A DNA stretch of 64,000 nt from a bacterium (GCA_030824555.1 JAVBXK010000016.1:62001-126000); one strand, 5' to 3'. Shown: positions 9,855 through 19,522, numbered from the stretch's first letter. Program-made: numbers and translations. The notes: generated by a model not told the origin, from the letters alone.

Positions 9855-10399
9855 CACTTTACCTCCTGCAACTGCAATGTTGCCTGGCGTTCAATCCATT
9901 CCCCGGTTGAGTCTTGCACAATTTCTCTCAAAGTAATTGCTGACTCACTGATTTCCATGATTTTTCCGTAATTTTGCCCCAAATAAACACCCGGTTCAAC
10001 TTGGTAAATAAGTTTGTCGATCCTCAGCAATGCGGATTTTTTAGTTCCTTTTTGCAAACTACCAACAAAACTCATCATATCCAACGGATAGGCCTCCAGC
10101 GCCTGCTTTCGGCGATTCAATTCAGGTGCAATCAAACTGGAATTGGACACAGGACTTGAAATATCAGACCGCAACCCCACGACCAGTTTTTGAACTCCAA
10201 ATGGATCAATCTTGCCCTCTTGGGCATAAATCTGAGGATTGAATTTTTTAGGCACAGCAACCGGTTCGGATACTGGTTTAAGGTTATTCCGCTGTACCTG
10301 CATCCATTCCTGCAAGTCTGCCTCGGGAGCTTCAGAACATGCGGACAGCACAAAAGATGACAAAAATCCCACGGATATGCAGAAAAGTAGGCTTCTCAT
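9854..10399 (-). CDS. pilP: Type IV pilus inner-membrane lipoprotein PilP
   Basis: Lipoprotein of 181 aa that links the PilMNO inner-membrane platform to the PilQ secretin. A type II signal with lipobox LSAC puts the lipidated Cys near residue 21. A flexible linker follows, then the PilP beta domain (KIDPFGVQKL, IDKLIYQVEPGVYLGQNYGKI, ESAITLREI). Its start overlaps the pilO stop (ATGA), and its stop overlaps the first pilQ start codons, so translation is probably coupled. Confidence 0.95.
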   Translation of the reverse strand: MRSLLFCISVGFLSSFVLSACSEAPEADLQEWMQVQRNNLKPVSEPVAVPKKFNPQIYAQEGKIDPFGVQKLVVGLRSDISSPVSNSSLIAPELNRRKQALEAYPLDMMSFVGSLQKGTKKSALLRIDKLIYQVEPGVYLGQNYGKIMEISESAITLREIVQDSTGEWIERQATLQLQEVK

Positions 10400-11073
10400 T
10401 TTCCCGCCTTCTTTTCTTTTGCTTTTCTCTGAGCCTCAACCTCGTCTAGATCGAGGTATCTGAATGTTTTAGCAACACCCTCCAGCATCAATTGCTGCTG
10501 TTTATCTTTTAACGGCGTCAGCTGAATATCATTTAACGTAACAATACGGGATAAATGTGCAACATCAGAAGCAAACAACCCCACATCATGATAATTACCG
10601 GTAATTTTCACTGATATTGGCAACTCTGCGTAGTATTCCTTTACAGCCACCTGGCCCGGTCGGAACAGTTCAAACTGCAAACTACGACCTAGGCCAGCTT
10701 GATTGATATCAGACAACAGGGCATCCATTTCAGCCTTACTTGGTAACTGTTTTTCAAGCTGATTAACGTATTGCCTGACCTCTTCCAGTTGCTTTTTCAA
10801 TGAATCCAAATTGATAGCCTGCGCAAGCTTGTCTACGTACACAGATTTCAACTCTATTTCTTTTTTCTGATCTGCCTCCAACTCAATAGACAATCCATCC
10901 AGCCAGACATACCAGAGTAATCCAAAAACCAGAATAAAGACCCCAAAAAGCGCACTGAACTTGGGCAGAACAGGCCATCTTGACGGGTCGCTGGGATCAA
11001 GATTAGAAAATTGAGCCTGAAACTTTGCTTGCAGTGCTGCAAAGTCCACATCAATAGCGAGTTTTTTTGCCAT
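10396..11073 (-). CDS. pilO: Type IV pilus assembly protein PilO
   Basis: Inner-membrane pilus alignment protein of 225 aa. It has a cytoplasmic N-terminus (MAKKLAIDVDFAAL), one membrane segment near residues 40-60, a periplasmic coiled coil (EVRQYVNQLEKQLPSKAEMDALL) and a ferredoxin-like C-terminal domain. The ATG at 11073 gives the usual PilO length and N-terminus; the open frame extends further upstream into pilN without PilO-like sequence. It forms a heterodimer with PilN in the family. The tail is Lys-rich. Confidence 0.93.
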   Translation of the reverse strand: MAKKLAIDVDFAALQAKFQAQFSNLDPSDPSRWPVLPKFSALFGVFILVFGLLWYVWLDGLSIELEADQKKEIELKSVYVDKLAQAINLDSLKKQLEEVRQYVNQLEKQLPSKAEMDALLSDINQAGLGRSLQFELFRPGQVAVKEYYAELPISVKITGNYHDVGLFASDVAHLSRIVTLNDIQLTPLKDKQQQLMLEGVAKTFRYLDLDEVEAQRKAKEKKAGK

Positions 11074-11101
11074 TTGCGTTGGTATCAGGTTTTTGTGCAG
11101 C

Positions 11102-11692
11102 TCATTGCTTGGCAGGCATGCCCACTTTTGATTCGGACCGGACCAACTGCGCACGGACGGTGAAGCTGTATACGCGACGCTGCTCTTTGGCCCCGATCTG
11201 TTGAACGGTAGACAAAATTTCAATGAGCTCCGGGCGCGTTAACCAAGCCTCACTGCTGGAAATGTTCCGTAAAAGCTCGGAGACCCTCTCTTGCGACTGT
11301 GCGACACCCGTCAGCGTCACACCCTGCCCCTCTTGTTTCACCGACAACAAATACACGCCATCTGGCACACGTTCAACCAGTTGACCCAACAGTTGCACAG
11401 GGGTGTTGCGGTCAGCCTGCAAGTTTTCTACAGCTTGCTGACGGGCCTTCAGGCTTTGAATCTCGGCACGCAGACTTGCGACATCTTTTATCTGTAACTC
11501 CAGCTTCTGCGTCTCAGATTGGAGATATGCATTTTTGCTTCGCTGGAAATCGAGCTCATGTTGATACCAAAGACTGATCAGAAATGCAAGCGCAGTGCCG
11601 CACAACGCGGCACCAGCCGCCATCATGACGAATTGCTCTTTGCGTTTTTTGCGCGCTGCTTCACGGTGTGGAAGCAGGTTGATCAGAATCAT
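11102..11692 (-). CDS. pilN: Type IV pilus assembly protein PilN
   Basis: Inner-membrane protein of 196 aa. The N-terminal INLLPHRE motif, which binds the groove of PilM in this family, is followed by a basic stretch, a single membrane segment (about residues 22-42), a coiled coil and a C-terminal alpha-beta domain. The start overlaps the pilM stop (ATGA), as expected for tightly coupled pilM and pilN. Confidence 0.95.
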   Translation of the reverse strand: MILINLLPHREAARKKRKEQFVMMAAGAALCGTALAFLISLWYQHELDFQRSKNAYLQSETQKLELQIKDVASLRAEIQSLKARQQAVENLQADRNTPVQLLGQLVERVPDGVYLLSVKQEGQGVTLTGVAQSQERVSELLRNISSSEAWLTRPELIEILSTVQQIGAKEQRRVYSFTVRAQLVRSESKVGMPAKQ

Positions 11693-12768
11693 TGGTAAAA
11701 CCTCCGCAGCGCCAAACCAGTTGCGGTGAGGTAAGTCGGTGCATCGCGCATCATCTTGGCCGTGCGAACGGCAGCCCCCATCTCCATGCCCTCAAAGGGG
11801 TTGACAACCATGCTGGCAAAGGACGTCTGGGTTGTCACCTCATCCGTCAAACCGGCAATGCCTGCGGTGCCGCCTGCGAGCAAAATGTGATCAACACGGT
11901 TGTGTGGGGTGCTGGTGAAAAAGAATTGCAAAGCACGCGAAATTTCCTGCGCCATGCTGCCTACAAACGGACTCAAAACGGCGTTGGCATAGTCTTCGGG
12001 CAAATCCGAGGCCCGCTTTTTGTGCTCGGCCTCATCCAAAGCAAATCCATACTGGCGTGCGATCATTTGACTCAACTGGGCACCACCGAATGCTTGGTCG
12101 CGTTCATACAGCGCATCACCGTTGCAGATGACCTGCATGCTCGTTGCAACTGCCCCGATTTCAAACAAGGCAACCAAGGAGTCCTTACCACCACCCGGCA
12201 GAGTCTCGATGAGACGGGCTGCAGCCATGCGAGAGGCATAAGGTTCAATATCCATCACCACGGGCTTCAGTCCAGCCGCCTCGGCCAACCCCTGTCGATC
12301 CTGCACCTTTTCTTTTCGAGACGCCGCTATCAACACCTCGACATCGCCGACTGATGTGGCACTGGGCCCCATGACGCAAAAGTCCAAGCTGACCTCATCC
12401 AGTGAAAAGGGGATGTATTGATTGGCTTCTGATTCAACTTGAATTTCGAGCTCAGCCTCACTGAGCCCGCCAGGGAGCACTATTTTTTTGGTGATGACTG
12501 ACGATGCAGGCAGAGCAAATGCCGCATTTTTGATCTTGCTACCTGCTTTACGCACCACCCGTCGCACGGCATCAGCCACCTCATCAAATTTCTCGATGTT
12601 GCCGTCAGTGATCCACCCTCGCTCCAAAGGCTCAAAAGCACACCGCTCCAGGACCAACTGCCCTCCTCGGTTGCGCGACAACTCGACCACTTTGACACTG
12701 GACATGCTGACGTCCACGCCAAGCAACGGTGTCGGTTCCCGGCTGAACAACGATGCCAGAGCGGTCAA
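11689..12768 (-). CDS. pilM: Type IV pilus actin-like ATPase PilM
   Basis: Cytoplasmic FtsA/actin-like protein that recruits PilN, about 359 aa. It starts with the typical LLGVDVSMSSVKVVELSR phosphate-binding block and has the later GGTAGIAGL and VNPFEGM blocks of the PilM family. No ATG is suitably placed. The TTG at 12768 has TTGGAG at good spacing upstream. A TTG at 12786 would add six residues. A possible TTGCTG-17-TATCAA promoter around 12795-12825 would start transcription just before the TTG at 12768. First gene of pilMNOPQ, divergent from the PBP1A gene. Confidence 0.92.
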   Translation of the reverse strand: MTALASLFSREPTPLLGVDVSMSSVKVVELSRNRGGQLVLERCAFEPLERGWITDGNIEKFDEVADAVRRVVRKAGSKIKNAAFALPASSVITKKIVLPGGLSEAELEIQVESEANQYIPFSLDEVSLDFCVMGPSATSVGDVEVLIAASRKEKVQDRQGLAEAAGLKPVVMDIEPYASRMAAARLIETLPGGGKDSLVALFEIGAVATSMQVICNGDALYERDQAFGGAQLSQMIARQYGFALDEAEHKKRASDLPEDYANAVLSPFVGSMAQEISRALQFFFTSTPHNRVDHILLAGGTAGIAGLTDEVTTQTSFASMVVNPFEGMEMGAAVRTAKMMRDAPTYLTATGLALRRFYQ

Positions 12769-12908
12769 GTTAGGCTCCAAGTTCAAGAATAGAGTTGATA
12801 AACCACTTCAATGCTATCAGCAAGTGCTTTGTATGCCCAACGTTTTTGCCCGATGAGGTCGTCGTCGTCGTTGTCAAAACCCGACGAAAGCAGGCGTCTC
12901 ATCATTTT

Positions 12909-12914
12909 TATAAT
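12909..12914 (+). promoter_or_regulatory. Probable -10 box of the PBP1A gene
   Basis: A perfect TATAAT lies 24 bases before the ATG at 12938. Transcription would begin near 12921, favouring ATG 12938 over the in-frame TTG at 12926 as the start. No good -35 hexamer was found at standard spacing. Confidence 0.45.
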
Positions 12915-12937
12915 CGTGGGCACTTTTGAAAGATTAC

Positions 12938-15328
12938 ATGTCAACACCGGATCAGGCCGCATTCAAGCAGAAAGCCTTGGCCCCAGAACCCCGTCAGCGC
13001 TCCATCATCTTGAGACTTTTCGGGTGGCTGTTCGGTCTGGCGTTCGCTGGGCTGGCAGCCGTGTTGATGGTAGTGGGTGTTGCACTTGCAATGGCCTACC
13101 CCAACCTCCCGGAAATCACGGCCCTGTCGGACTACCGGCCCAAGTTACCTTTGCGCGTTTTTTCTGCAGAAGGGGAGTTGTTGGCTGAATTTGGGGAAGA
13201 ACGCAGAGAGTTGATGCCGATCGCCCAGATACCCCAAGTCATGAAAGATGCTGTGCTGGCCGCTGAAGACGCCCGTTTTTTTGAGCATGGAGGCGTTGAC
13301 TACTTGGGCATGGTTCGCGCTGGGTTGGCCAACTTTGGGCGCTCAAAAAGCCAAGGTGCGTCGACCATCAGCATGCAGGTCGCCCGGAACGTGTACCTCA
13401 CGGCAGAGAAGACCTACACGCGAAAAATCTATGAGGTGCTGCTCACGTTCAAGCTGGAACACATGTTGACCAAGGAGCAGATTCTCGAAATTTACATGAA
13501 CCAGATTTTCCTGGGTCACAGGGCATATGGATTCGCAGCCGCCGCACAAGCCTACTACGGCAAGCCATTGAGAGACATTTCGGTGGATGAAGCAGCCATG
13601 CTCGCTGGCTTGCCAAAAGCCCCGTCAGCGTTCAATCCGATCAGCAACCCGAAACGCGCCAGAGCGCGCCAGCTGTACATCATTGATCGCATGCAGGAGA
13701 ACGGGTTCATTGACGAACAAACGGCGCGCACAGCGAAGGCGGCACCGGTGCGCATCCGGCCGACCAACAGCATCCAGCGTGTCCGGGGCGACTACGCAGC
13801 GGAGATGGTTCGTCAGTCCATCTTTGAACAGTACGGCGAGGAAGCATACACGCGTGGGCTCAATGTCACGACGACCATCCGCAGCAGCGATCAGCAGTTT
13901 GCGTACAAAGCGCTGCGGACTGGATTGATGGAATTCGAGCGGCGCCAACGTTACCGGGGCCCGGAAAAATTCGTTGAATTGCCACCAGACGGTTCAACAC
14001 TTGATGATGCAGTGGATCAAGTGTTAGCAGACTTTCCAGACAACGGTGATGTGCTTTCGGCGCTCGTTCTCGATGCAAAACCAGCAAAAGTCACCTTGGT
14101 ACGCCAGGATGGTGTGCCTTTCGAGGTCACCGGAGATGGCCTCAAACCCGTTCAGTCTGGACTGGCCGACAAAGCGCCACCAAACATCAAACTCAGACGA
14201 GGTGCAGTGGTTCGCGTTGTAAAAGCCAGCAAGACGGGGTGGGAAATCACACAATTGCCCGAAGTCGAAGGTGCGTTCGTGGCCTTGGACCCTCGTAACG
14301 GGGCCATCCGGGCACTCGTTGGTGGTTTCGATTTCCAGAAAAACAAGTTCAACCACGTCACGCAGGCATGGCGTCAACCCGGATCCAGCTTCAAGCCGTT
14401 TGTGTACTCCGCTGCGCTGGAAAAGGGGATCACGCCCAGCACGGTGGTGTACGACAGTCCCTTGTTCTTCAGTGCCGGTCAGACTGGCGGCAAACCATGG
14501 GAGCCCAAGAATTACGATGGCAAGTTCGAGGGCCCGATGCCCGTTCGTACGGCATTGGCAAAGTCAAAGAACATGGTCTCCATCCGCATTCTCCAGGCCG
14601 TTGGTGCACAGAGCGCCCAGGATTGGGTGGCGCGGTTCGGTTTTGATCCAGACAAGCACCCCCCCTACCTGACCATGGCACTTGGTGCAGGTGCGGTGAC
14701 GCCACTGCAAATGGCCAGCGCATACAGCGTTTTCGCCAACGGAGGGCATTTGCTCCCACCGACATTGATCAACAAAGTCACGGATACCCAGGGGCGCATT
14801 CTTCTTGAAATGCCCTTGGCTGCGCCGTCTGACGCCTCTCAGGTCATTCCGGAGCGAAACGCTTTCCTGATGTCAAGCCTGTTGCAGGAAATCACCCGCT
14901 CAGGTACTGCGGCCAAAGCGCAAGCAACATTGAAACGCCCAGATCTGTATGGCAAGACCGGCACCACCAACGATGCAATGGATGCCTGGTTCGTTGGCTT
15001 CCAACCCACATTGGCTGCGGCCATTTGGGTCGGGTATGACAACCCGAAAAATCTGGGCAGCCGGGAGACCGGCGGTGGACTGAGTCTCCCCATCTGGATC
15101 AACTTCATGCAAGACGCCTTGAAAGGCGTCCCCGAAGCGACCCCGCCCGTACCCGAAGGCGTCGTTCAAGTGGCAGGTGAGTGGTATTTCACCGAATTTT
15201 CACCCGGCAACAGCGTAAGGCAACTGGGCTCAGAGAACGATGCCCAAGGCACGCCAGGGCCTGACAGTACCTCTGCGCCCATCCCTAACGAAGAGCGCAA
15301 GGGTATTCTGGATTTGTTCCGAAACTGA
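12938..15328 (+). CDS. mrcA: Penicillin-binding protein 1A, bifunctional murein synthase
   Basis: Inner-membrane peptidoglycan synthase of 796 aa with glycosyltransferase and transpeptidase domains. One membrane anchor (about residues 25-50) precedes the GT51 domain with the catalytic EDARFFEHGG block (near residue 110) and SQGASTISMQVARN. The transpeptidase domain shows the serine motif SSFKP, then SKN and KTGTTND. The Pro-rich tail ends GILDLF. It lies divergent from pilM, the standard betaproteobacterial arrangement. Some authors use ponA for this gene. Confidence 0.96.
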   Translation: MSTPDQAAFKQKALAPEPRQRSIILRLFGWLFGLAFAGLAAVLMVVGVALAMAYPNLPEITALSDYRPKLPLRVFSAEGELLAEFGEERRELMPIAQIPQVMKDAVLAAEDARFFEHGGVDYLGMVRAGLANFGRSKSQGASTISMQVARNVYLTAEKTYTRKIYEVLLTFKLEHMLTKEQILEIYMNQIFLGHRAYGFAAAAQAYYGKPLRDISVDEAAMLAGLPKAPSAFNPISNPKRARARQLYIIDRMQENGFIDEQTARTAKAAPVRIRPTNSIQRVRGDYAAEMVRQSIFEQYGEEAYTRGLNVTTTIRSSDQQFAYKALRTGLMEFERRQRYRGPEKFVELPPDGSTLDDAVDQVLADFPDNGDVLSALVLDAKPAKVTLVRQDGVPFEVTGDGLKPVQSGLADKAPPNIKLRRGAVVRVVKASKTGWEITQLPEVEGAFVALDPRNGAIRALVGGFDFQKNKFNHVTQAWRQPGSSFKPFVYSAALEKGITPSTVVYDSPLFFSAGQTGGKPWEPKNYDGKFEGPMPVRTALAKSKNMVSIRILQAVGAQSAQDWVARFGFDPDKHPPYLTMALGAGAVTPLQMASAYSVFANGGHLLPPTLINKVTDTQGRILLEMPLAAPSDASQVIPERNAFLMSSLLQEITRSGTAAKAQATLKRPDLYGKTGTTNDAMDAWFVGFQPTLAAAIWVGYDNPKNLGSRETGGGLSLPIWINFMQDALKGVPEATPPVPEGVVQVAGEWYFTEFSPGNSVRQLGSENDAQGTPGPDSTSAPIPNEERKGILDLFRN

Positions 15329-15335
15329 CGGAATG

Positions 15336-15680
15336 TCAACCCACCGATGCTGGCGAAAATGTCAGTGCCGTGTTTGCCTGCTCGGATGCAACTTCGCTGA
15401 GCAATGCAAAGAACTCGGTGCCGACTTTGGTATCAATCCAACGCTGACCATTCCATTTGAAATGGAAGCCACCACGACGGGCAGCCAGCCAAATCTCTTG
15501 CAGAGGTTTTTGAAGGTTGACCACAATCTGCCCGCCGCCACCGCCAAGAGTCATTGTCAACAGACCACCTGTGCGCTGGTTGTCGATGTCAGCATCTGTC
15601 GTGTCGTTCAATTGGTCGCATACAGCCTCGATGGCATCGAGTGCGGCCTCGGCCAAATCCATGTATTCAAGATCGGTCAT
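15336..15680 (-). CDS. cyaY: Frataxin-like iron donor CyaY
   Basis: Small iron-binding protein of 114 aa that modulates Fe-S cluster assembly through IscS. It has the acidic first helix (MTDLEYMDLAEAALDAIEAVCDQL) and the frataxin sheet with IVVNLQKPLQEIWLAARRGGFHF and W-x-D near the end. It converges with the PBP1A gene with a 7-bp gap and lies divergent from an LptM-like lipoprotein. Confidence 0.95.
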   Translation of the reverse strand: MTDLEYMDLAEAALDAIEAVCDQLNDTTDADIDNQRTGGLLTMTLGGGGGQIVVNLQKPLQEIWLAARRGGFHFKWNGQRWIDTKVGTEFFALLSEVASEQANTALTFSPASVG

Positions 15681-15692
15681 TACAATTCCAAG

Positions 15693-15905
15693 ATGATCAC
15701 CAGGACAAAAATTCCCAGCTTTCGCTCATTGTCGGGCTTCGTAAAAAGTCATGCATGGCGCTGGGCTACCGTGAGCCTGGCGATGGGACTTCTTTGCGGA
15801 TGCGGTCAAAAAGGCCCCTTGTATTTACCCAAGACTGCAGCCACGACAGCGATTGCGCCGCCCTGTCACAGCACAATGGCAGCCCGGTGCCAACAGCCGA
15901 GCTGA
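15693..15905 (+). CDS. lptM: LptM-like small lipoprotein
   Basis: Lipoprotein of about 70 aa. The hallmark is the lipobox LLCGCGQKGPLYLP, diagnostic of the LptM/YifL family that assists LptD maturation at the outer membrane. The C-terminal tail is low complexity. The ATG at 15693 is only 12 bp from the divergent cyaY ATG and has no clear ribosome site; a TTG at 15729 would give a more compact signal peptide. In many relatives lysA follows directly; here the next gene is ccsB on the opposite strand. Confidence 0.75.
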   Translation: MITRTKIPSFRSLSGFVKSHAWRWATVSLAMGLLCGCGQKGPLYLPKTAATTAIAPPCHSTMAARCQQPS

Positions 15906-15929
15906 CTTGGCTCACACCTTTCCGTTTTC

Positions 15930-15949
15930 GGAGGGGATGGAGCCCCTCC
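15930..15949. terminator. Candidate bidirectional hairpin between lptM and ccsB
   Basis: A perfect 7-bp inverted repeat, GGAGGGG then a six-base loop then CCCCTCC, sits in the gap between two converging genes. Neither side has a T-tract, so termination is inferred from position and stability only. Confidence 0.4.
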
Positions 15950-15964
15950 AAGCACGCGAGCCGA

Positions 15965-17329
15965 TCAAAGCGTGCCGTAGCTGTGCAGACCTGACAAGAA
16001 CATGTTCACGCCCAGGAATGCAAATGTCGTGACCACCAAGCCAGCCAATGCCCACCAAGCTGACACCACCCCACGCAGCCCTTTCATCAGGCGCATGTGC
16101 AACCAAGCCGCGTAATTGAGCCAGACGATGAGCGCCCAGGTTTCTTTGGGGTCCCAACTCCAGTAACCGCCCCAGGCATCTGCAGCCCACAGGGCACCCA
16201 GCACCGTGGCAATGGTGAAAAACGCAAAGCCAATGGCAATGGCTTTGTACATCACATCATCCAACACCTCGAAGCTGGGCAAGCGTGCCGCAATGCGCTG
16301 GCGCGCACCCAAGATACCGCCGACCACAAGCGCTGAAATACCAAAATACACAAACCAATAGCTGGCTCCACTTTCCATTTTGCCCTGGCGGAACACCATG
16401 GGCTCGAAACAGAGCACCATACCCAACGCCCACAGTGGCAGCAATTTCACCCAATGCATGGGGCCTGCATGCAGCTTGATCAGGTATGCAAATGCAACCA
16501 TGGCAGCGATGGCAAACGTGCCATAACCCACGAAATTTGCTGGCACATGGATCTTCATCCACCAGCTTTGCAGGGCAGGGATCAAGGGCTGAATCTGATG
16601 TGCTTCACGCACTACCGTGTACCAGATCAGGAAACCCACCGCAGCACTGACCACCAGCATGACGAAAGCACCCAAAGCCCGCGTCGCGTACACCTCTTCG
16701 TAGTAAAGATAGAAAAGAGCTGTCAGCCAGCAAAAAAGCACAAACACCTCGTAAAGGTTGCTCACTGGTATGTGACCGATGTCTGGCCCCATCTGATGTC
16801 CTTCGTACCACCGCACCAGCGTGCCCACCAGCGCCAGCACCACGGCAGCCCAGGCCACGCGTGAGCCCAGCAGTTCCATGCCTGATGCATTGCCCGACGA
16901 AAAAACACCCGCCCAATAGAAAAAGGTGCTCATGAAGAACAGCACACTCATCCACAGAATGGCAGACTGACTGGAAAGAAAATACTTCAGCAGGAAAACG
17001 GTGTCAGCACGTGCCAAATCAGCCTTGCCATCCACTTGGTAAAGCCAGAGGGCCAGCAGCGCCAACACGCCGACGCCCACCATCAACAACCGCAGTGGGC
17101 GCCAGAACCATCCCACCCAGATCAGTGCAGGTACCGCACCCAGCAGTATGGACTGCTCATAAAAATCCATGCTCGCGCCATACCGCATGAACACAAGTGC
17201 CGTCGCGGCCAGCATCACCAAGGCAAAAGCCCAGTCGGTCACATTCCGGCGACTGAAATACCCCTCATGAAGCGTGATCGTCTGCCCGACATGGGCTTGC
17301 GTGGTGGCGTTCAGCATTGGACTGCTCAT
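15965..17329 (-). CDS. ccsB: Cytochrome c biogenesis protein CcsB (CcsA/ResC type)
   Basis: Membrane subunit of the System II haem export and apocytochrome ligation complex, 454 aa. It has many membrane segments and the haem-binding WWD domain WGGYWSWDPKETWALIVW near residue 375, plus flanking His residues. It would work with ResB encoded just upstream. ATG 17329 is preferred because AGGAG lies eight bases upstream; an adjacent TTG at 17332 is an alternative. Naming varies (ccsA, ccsB, resC). Confidence 0.94.
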   Translation of the reverse strand: MSSPMLNATTQAHVGQTITLHEGYFSRRNVTDWAFALVMLAATALVFMRYGASMDFYEQSILLGAVPALIWVGWFWRPLRLLMVGVGVLALLALWLYQVDGKADLARADTVFLLKYFLSSQSAILWMSVLFFMSTFFYWAGVFSSGNASGMELLGSRVAWAAVVLALVGTLVRWYEGHQMGPDIGHIPVSNLYEVFVLFCWLTALFYLYYEEVYATRALGAFVMLVVSAAVGFLIWYTVVREAHQIQPLIPALQSWWMKIHVPANFVGYGTFAIAAMVAFAYLIKLHAGPMHWVKLLPLWALGMVLCFEPMVFRQGKMESGASYWFVYFGISALVVGGILGARQRIAARLPSFEVLDDVMYKAIAIGFAFFTIATVLGALWAADAWGGYWSWDPKETWALIVWLNYAAWLHMRLMKGLRGVVSAWWALAGLVVTTFAFLGVNMFLSGLHSYGTL

Positions 17330-17352
17330 CAATTCAACTCCTGGGAAACATT

Positions 17353-19491
17353 TCAGTGCAACGACAACAGATTGCGCTTGAGCACTTCAAACTCTTTGTC
17401 GGCTTCAAGTGTCTTGCGGTTGCTGGACAGTGCCATCGTGGCATGCGAAGTGTGCGCGTTCTCACCTGCAGCTGCAGCAGGTGCAAGCCATACCCACAAC
17501 CGGCGCTCACGGACATACAACATCACGAAAACGCCCAGCACCAAAAAGAAACAGCCCAGGTAAACAATGGTTTTGCCCGGTGCACGGGACACCTGGAAAA
17601 CACTGGCCTGCACTTGTTTGAAATCTTCCAGCATGAAGGTCATGGGCGCGGGATAGAAGAAGGAATCGCTCAAGCTCAAGACGGCTTGCGTCATGAACCC
17701 ACGGGTCGCATCACTGCGTTCAGCAGGCTTTAACCCCTGCTGCTCGCGCACCAGTTGGTTCAATTCGAACAACACCCCATTGAGAATGCGCACCAGCACC
17801 TCGCCTGCGCGCTCGCGCTCGGCCTCTGGCACATTCGTTTCCATGAACTGAGAAACGGCCTGCAGGCCACCTTTCGGGGCACCTGGTCCCATTTCCTTCA
17901 CGACGACATCCACACCGGCAAACAATGCAATCGCCCGCTGTGCCGATCCGGCCAAAGCTTGGGCCAGTTCAGGGCGACCAGGCTCGACAGCCAAGGCGGC
18001 ATAGCGCTTGACCGCCTTGTCACGCAAGGTCGAATCCTTCAACGCCGCGCGCAGACGCATCCACCCATCCAAGCTGTCATTTTCGTCAGCGGGAATGCGC
18101 AAGTACCGGTATGGGGCACCACTGGATTCACGGGCACCCAGCAGGAACATGCGCGTGCCATCAATGTCCACCGGCAGCATGTAGTTGTTGAACTCGGTGG
18201 CCTGCCCTGCTGCATCACGCAGTTTGTAGCTGATGCTCGGACCGATGTTGCGCAACACTTTTTCTGTTGGCGTTTTGTTGGCTGCACCCAATCGGCTCTC
18301 GATGGCATGTTGAAGATCGACCGCACGGACATCGACACCCTCACCACCGGTCGCCCCGAAATTCTCCACATTGATGACACGCAAACCTGTGAACTCGATG
18401 GTCAGGCGATTAGCGCCATTCGTCAACGCACTCGATCCGCCGACCACGCCGTCCAGCGTAAATGGCCGTGTCTCTGAAGCCATGGGCAACGCCTTCAACT
18501 TCAGGCTGGAACCCCCGTCGTCAAAGCTGGACTGAAATATTTCGACACCTTTGTATTTGGCCGGATGGTTCACCTCGACACGCGCCGACACAGCCTCCCC
18601 GGTCTCGTTGTCATGGATGACGATGTCACTGGCGAACAACTTGGGCATGCCGGTGGAGTAGTAATCCACCACAAACTTCTTCAGCTCGACTGAAAAAGGC
18701 AGGTCTTGCAGCAAGACCCCCGTGGGTTGCGACAGGATCACCGTGGAGGCCCGCCCCCCTTCAGTCACCAGCAGATTGCCTCTGAACGTGGGGTTGCTGG
18801 TCGAGAGCCGGTGCTGGGCTGGCACGTCCGAAATCAGGCCACCGCCGCTGAACACCGACTTGCCGTTGAACCACATCTGCGCCCGCACGATCAGGTCGCC
18901 ATCCAGCAGGCCACCGATACACACCAAGACGATGGCACTGTGCGCGGCCAGGTAGCCCAGCTTGTTGGCAACGCCCACCTTGGCCGCCACCATCCACCCC
19001 TCACCCGAAGCTGTTTGGCGGGATTGAAGCTTGACCCGCCACCCCATCCCAACCAGTGCCTCGCCAATGCGACGCGCCTCGGTCTGCGCATCAGCTGGCA
19101 ATGCCGCTTCTGCCCTGTGACCAAATGCCTTCAAGCTTTGCTCGCGCAGGTTTTCCTTGTAGGTCCGCAAGTCATTCAGGATTTTGGGCGTATTGCGAAC
19201 GATGCACAACGTGGTGCTCGTCACCAGAAATGCCAGAATCAGCAAAAACCACCATGCGCTGTAAACCGCATACAAGTCCAACTTGCCAAACACCTCGGAC
19301 CAGAACGGGCCAAACTGGTTGACATAGTTGTTCAGCGGCTCTTGCTGCTTCAGCACGGTGCCGATGACCGATGCGATGCAAATGATGGTCAGCAGCGAAA
19401 TGGCGAACCGCATGGAAGAAAGCAGCTCAACCCAGTCATCCACCCAGCGGGCGCGCTGACCTTCAGCAAGATCGTCAGTGGTCACGGTCAT
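17353..19491 (-). CDS. resB: Cytochrome c biogenesis protein ResB (Ccs1)
   Basis: Partner of CcsB in System II cytochrome c maturation, 712 aa. Membrane segments lie near residues 30-50, 80-105 and 180-200, followed by a large periplasmic domain and a final membrane segment near 655 (IVYLGCFFLVLGVFVMLYVRERR). The N-terminal SSMRFAISLLTIICIASVIGTVL and NYVNQFGPFW blocks are typical of ResB. Located between cytochrome c4 and ccsB, consistent with use of its product to haemylate c4. Confidence 0.94.
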   Translation of the reverse strand: MTVTTDDLAEGQRARWVDDWVELLSSMRFAISLLTIICIASVIGTVLKQQEPLNNYVNQFGPFWSEVFGKLDLYAVYSAWWFLLILAFLVTSTTLCIVRNTPKILNDLRTYKENLREQSLKAFGHRAEAALPADAQTEARRIGEALVGMGWRVKLQSRQTASGEGWMVAAKVGVANKLGYLAAHSAIVLVCIGGLLDGDLIVRAQMWFNGKSVFSGGGLISDVPAQHRLSTSNPTFRGNLLVTEGGRASTVILSQPTGVLLQDLPFSVELKKFVVDYYSTGMPKLFASDIVIHDNETGEAVSARVEVNHPAKYKGVEIFQSSFDDGGSSLKLKALPMASETRPFTLDGVVGGSSALTNGANRLTIEFTGLRVINVENFGATGGEGVDVRAVDLQHAIESRLGAANKTPTEKVLRNIGPSISYKLRDAAGQATEFNNYMLPVDIDGTRMFLLGARESSGAPYRYLRIPADENDSLDGWMRLRAALKDSTLRDKAVKRYAALAVEPGRPELAQALAGSAQRAIALFAGVDVVVKEMGPGAPKGGLQAVSQFMETNVPEAERERAGEVLVRILNGVLFELNQLVREQQGLKPAERSDATRGFMTQAVLSLSDSFFYPAPMTFMLEDFKQVQASVFQVSRAPGKTIVYLGCFFLVLGVFVMLYVRERRLWVWLAPAAAAGENAHTSHATMALSSNRKTLEADKEFEVLKRNLLSLH

Positions 19492-19522
19492 TCAAATCGT
19501 CCGCCAGAGAAGGGTAGGCATG

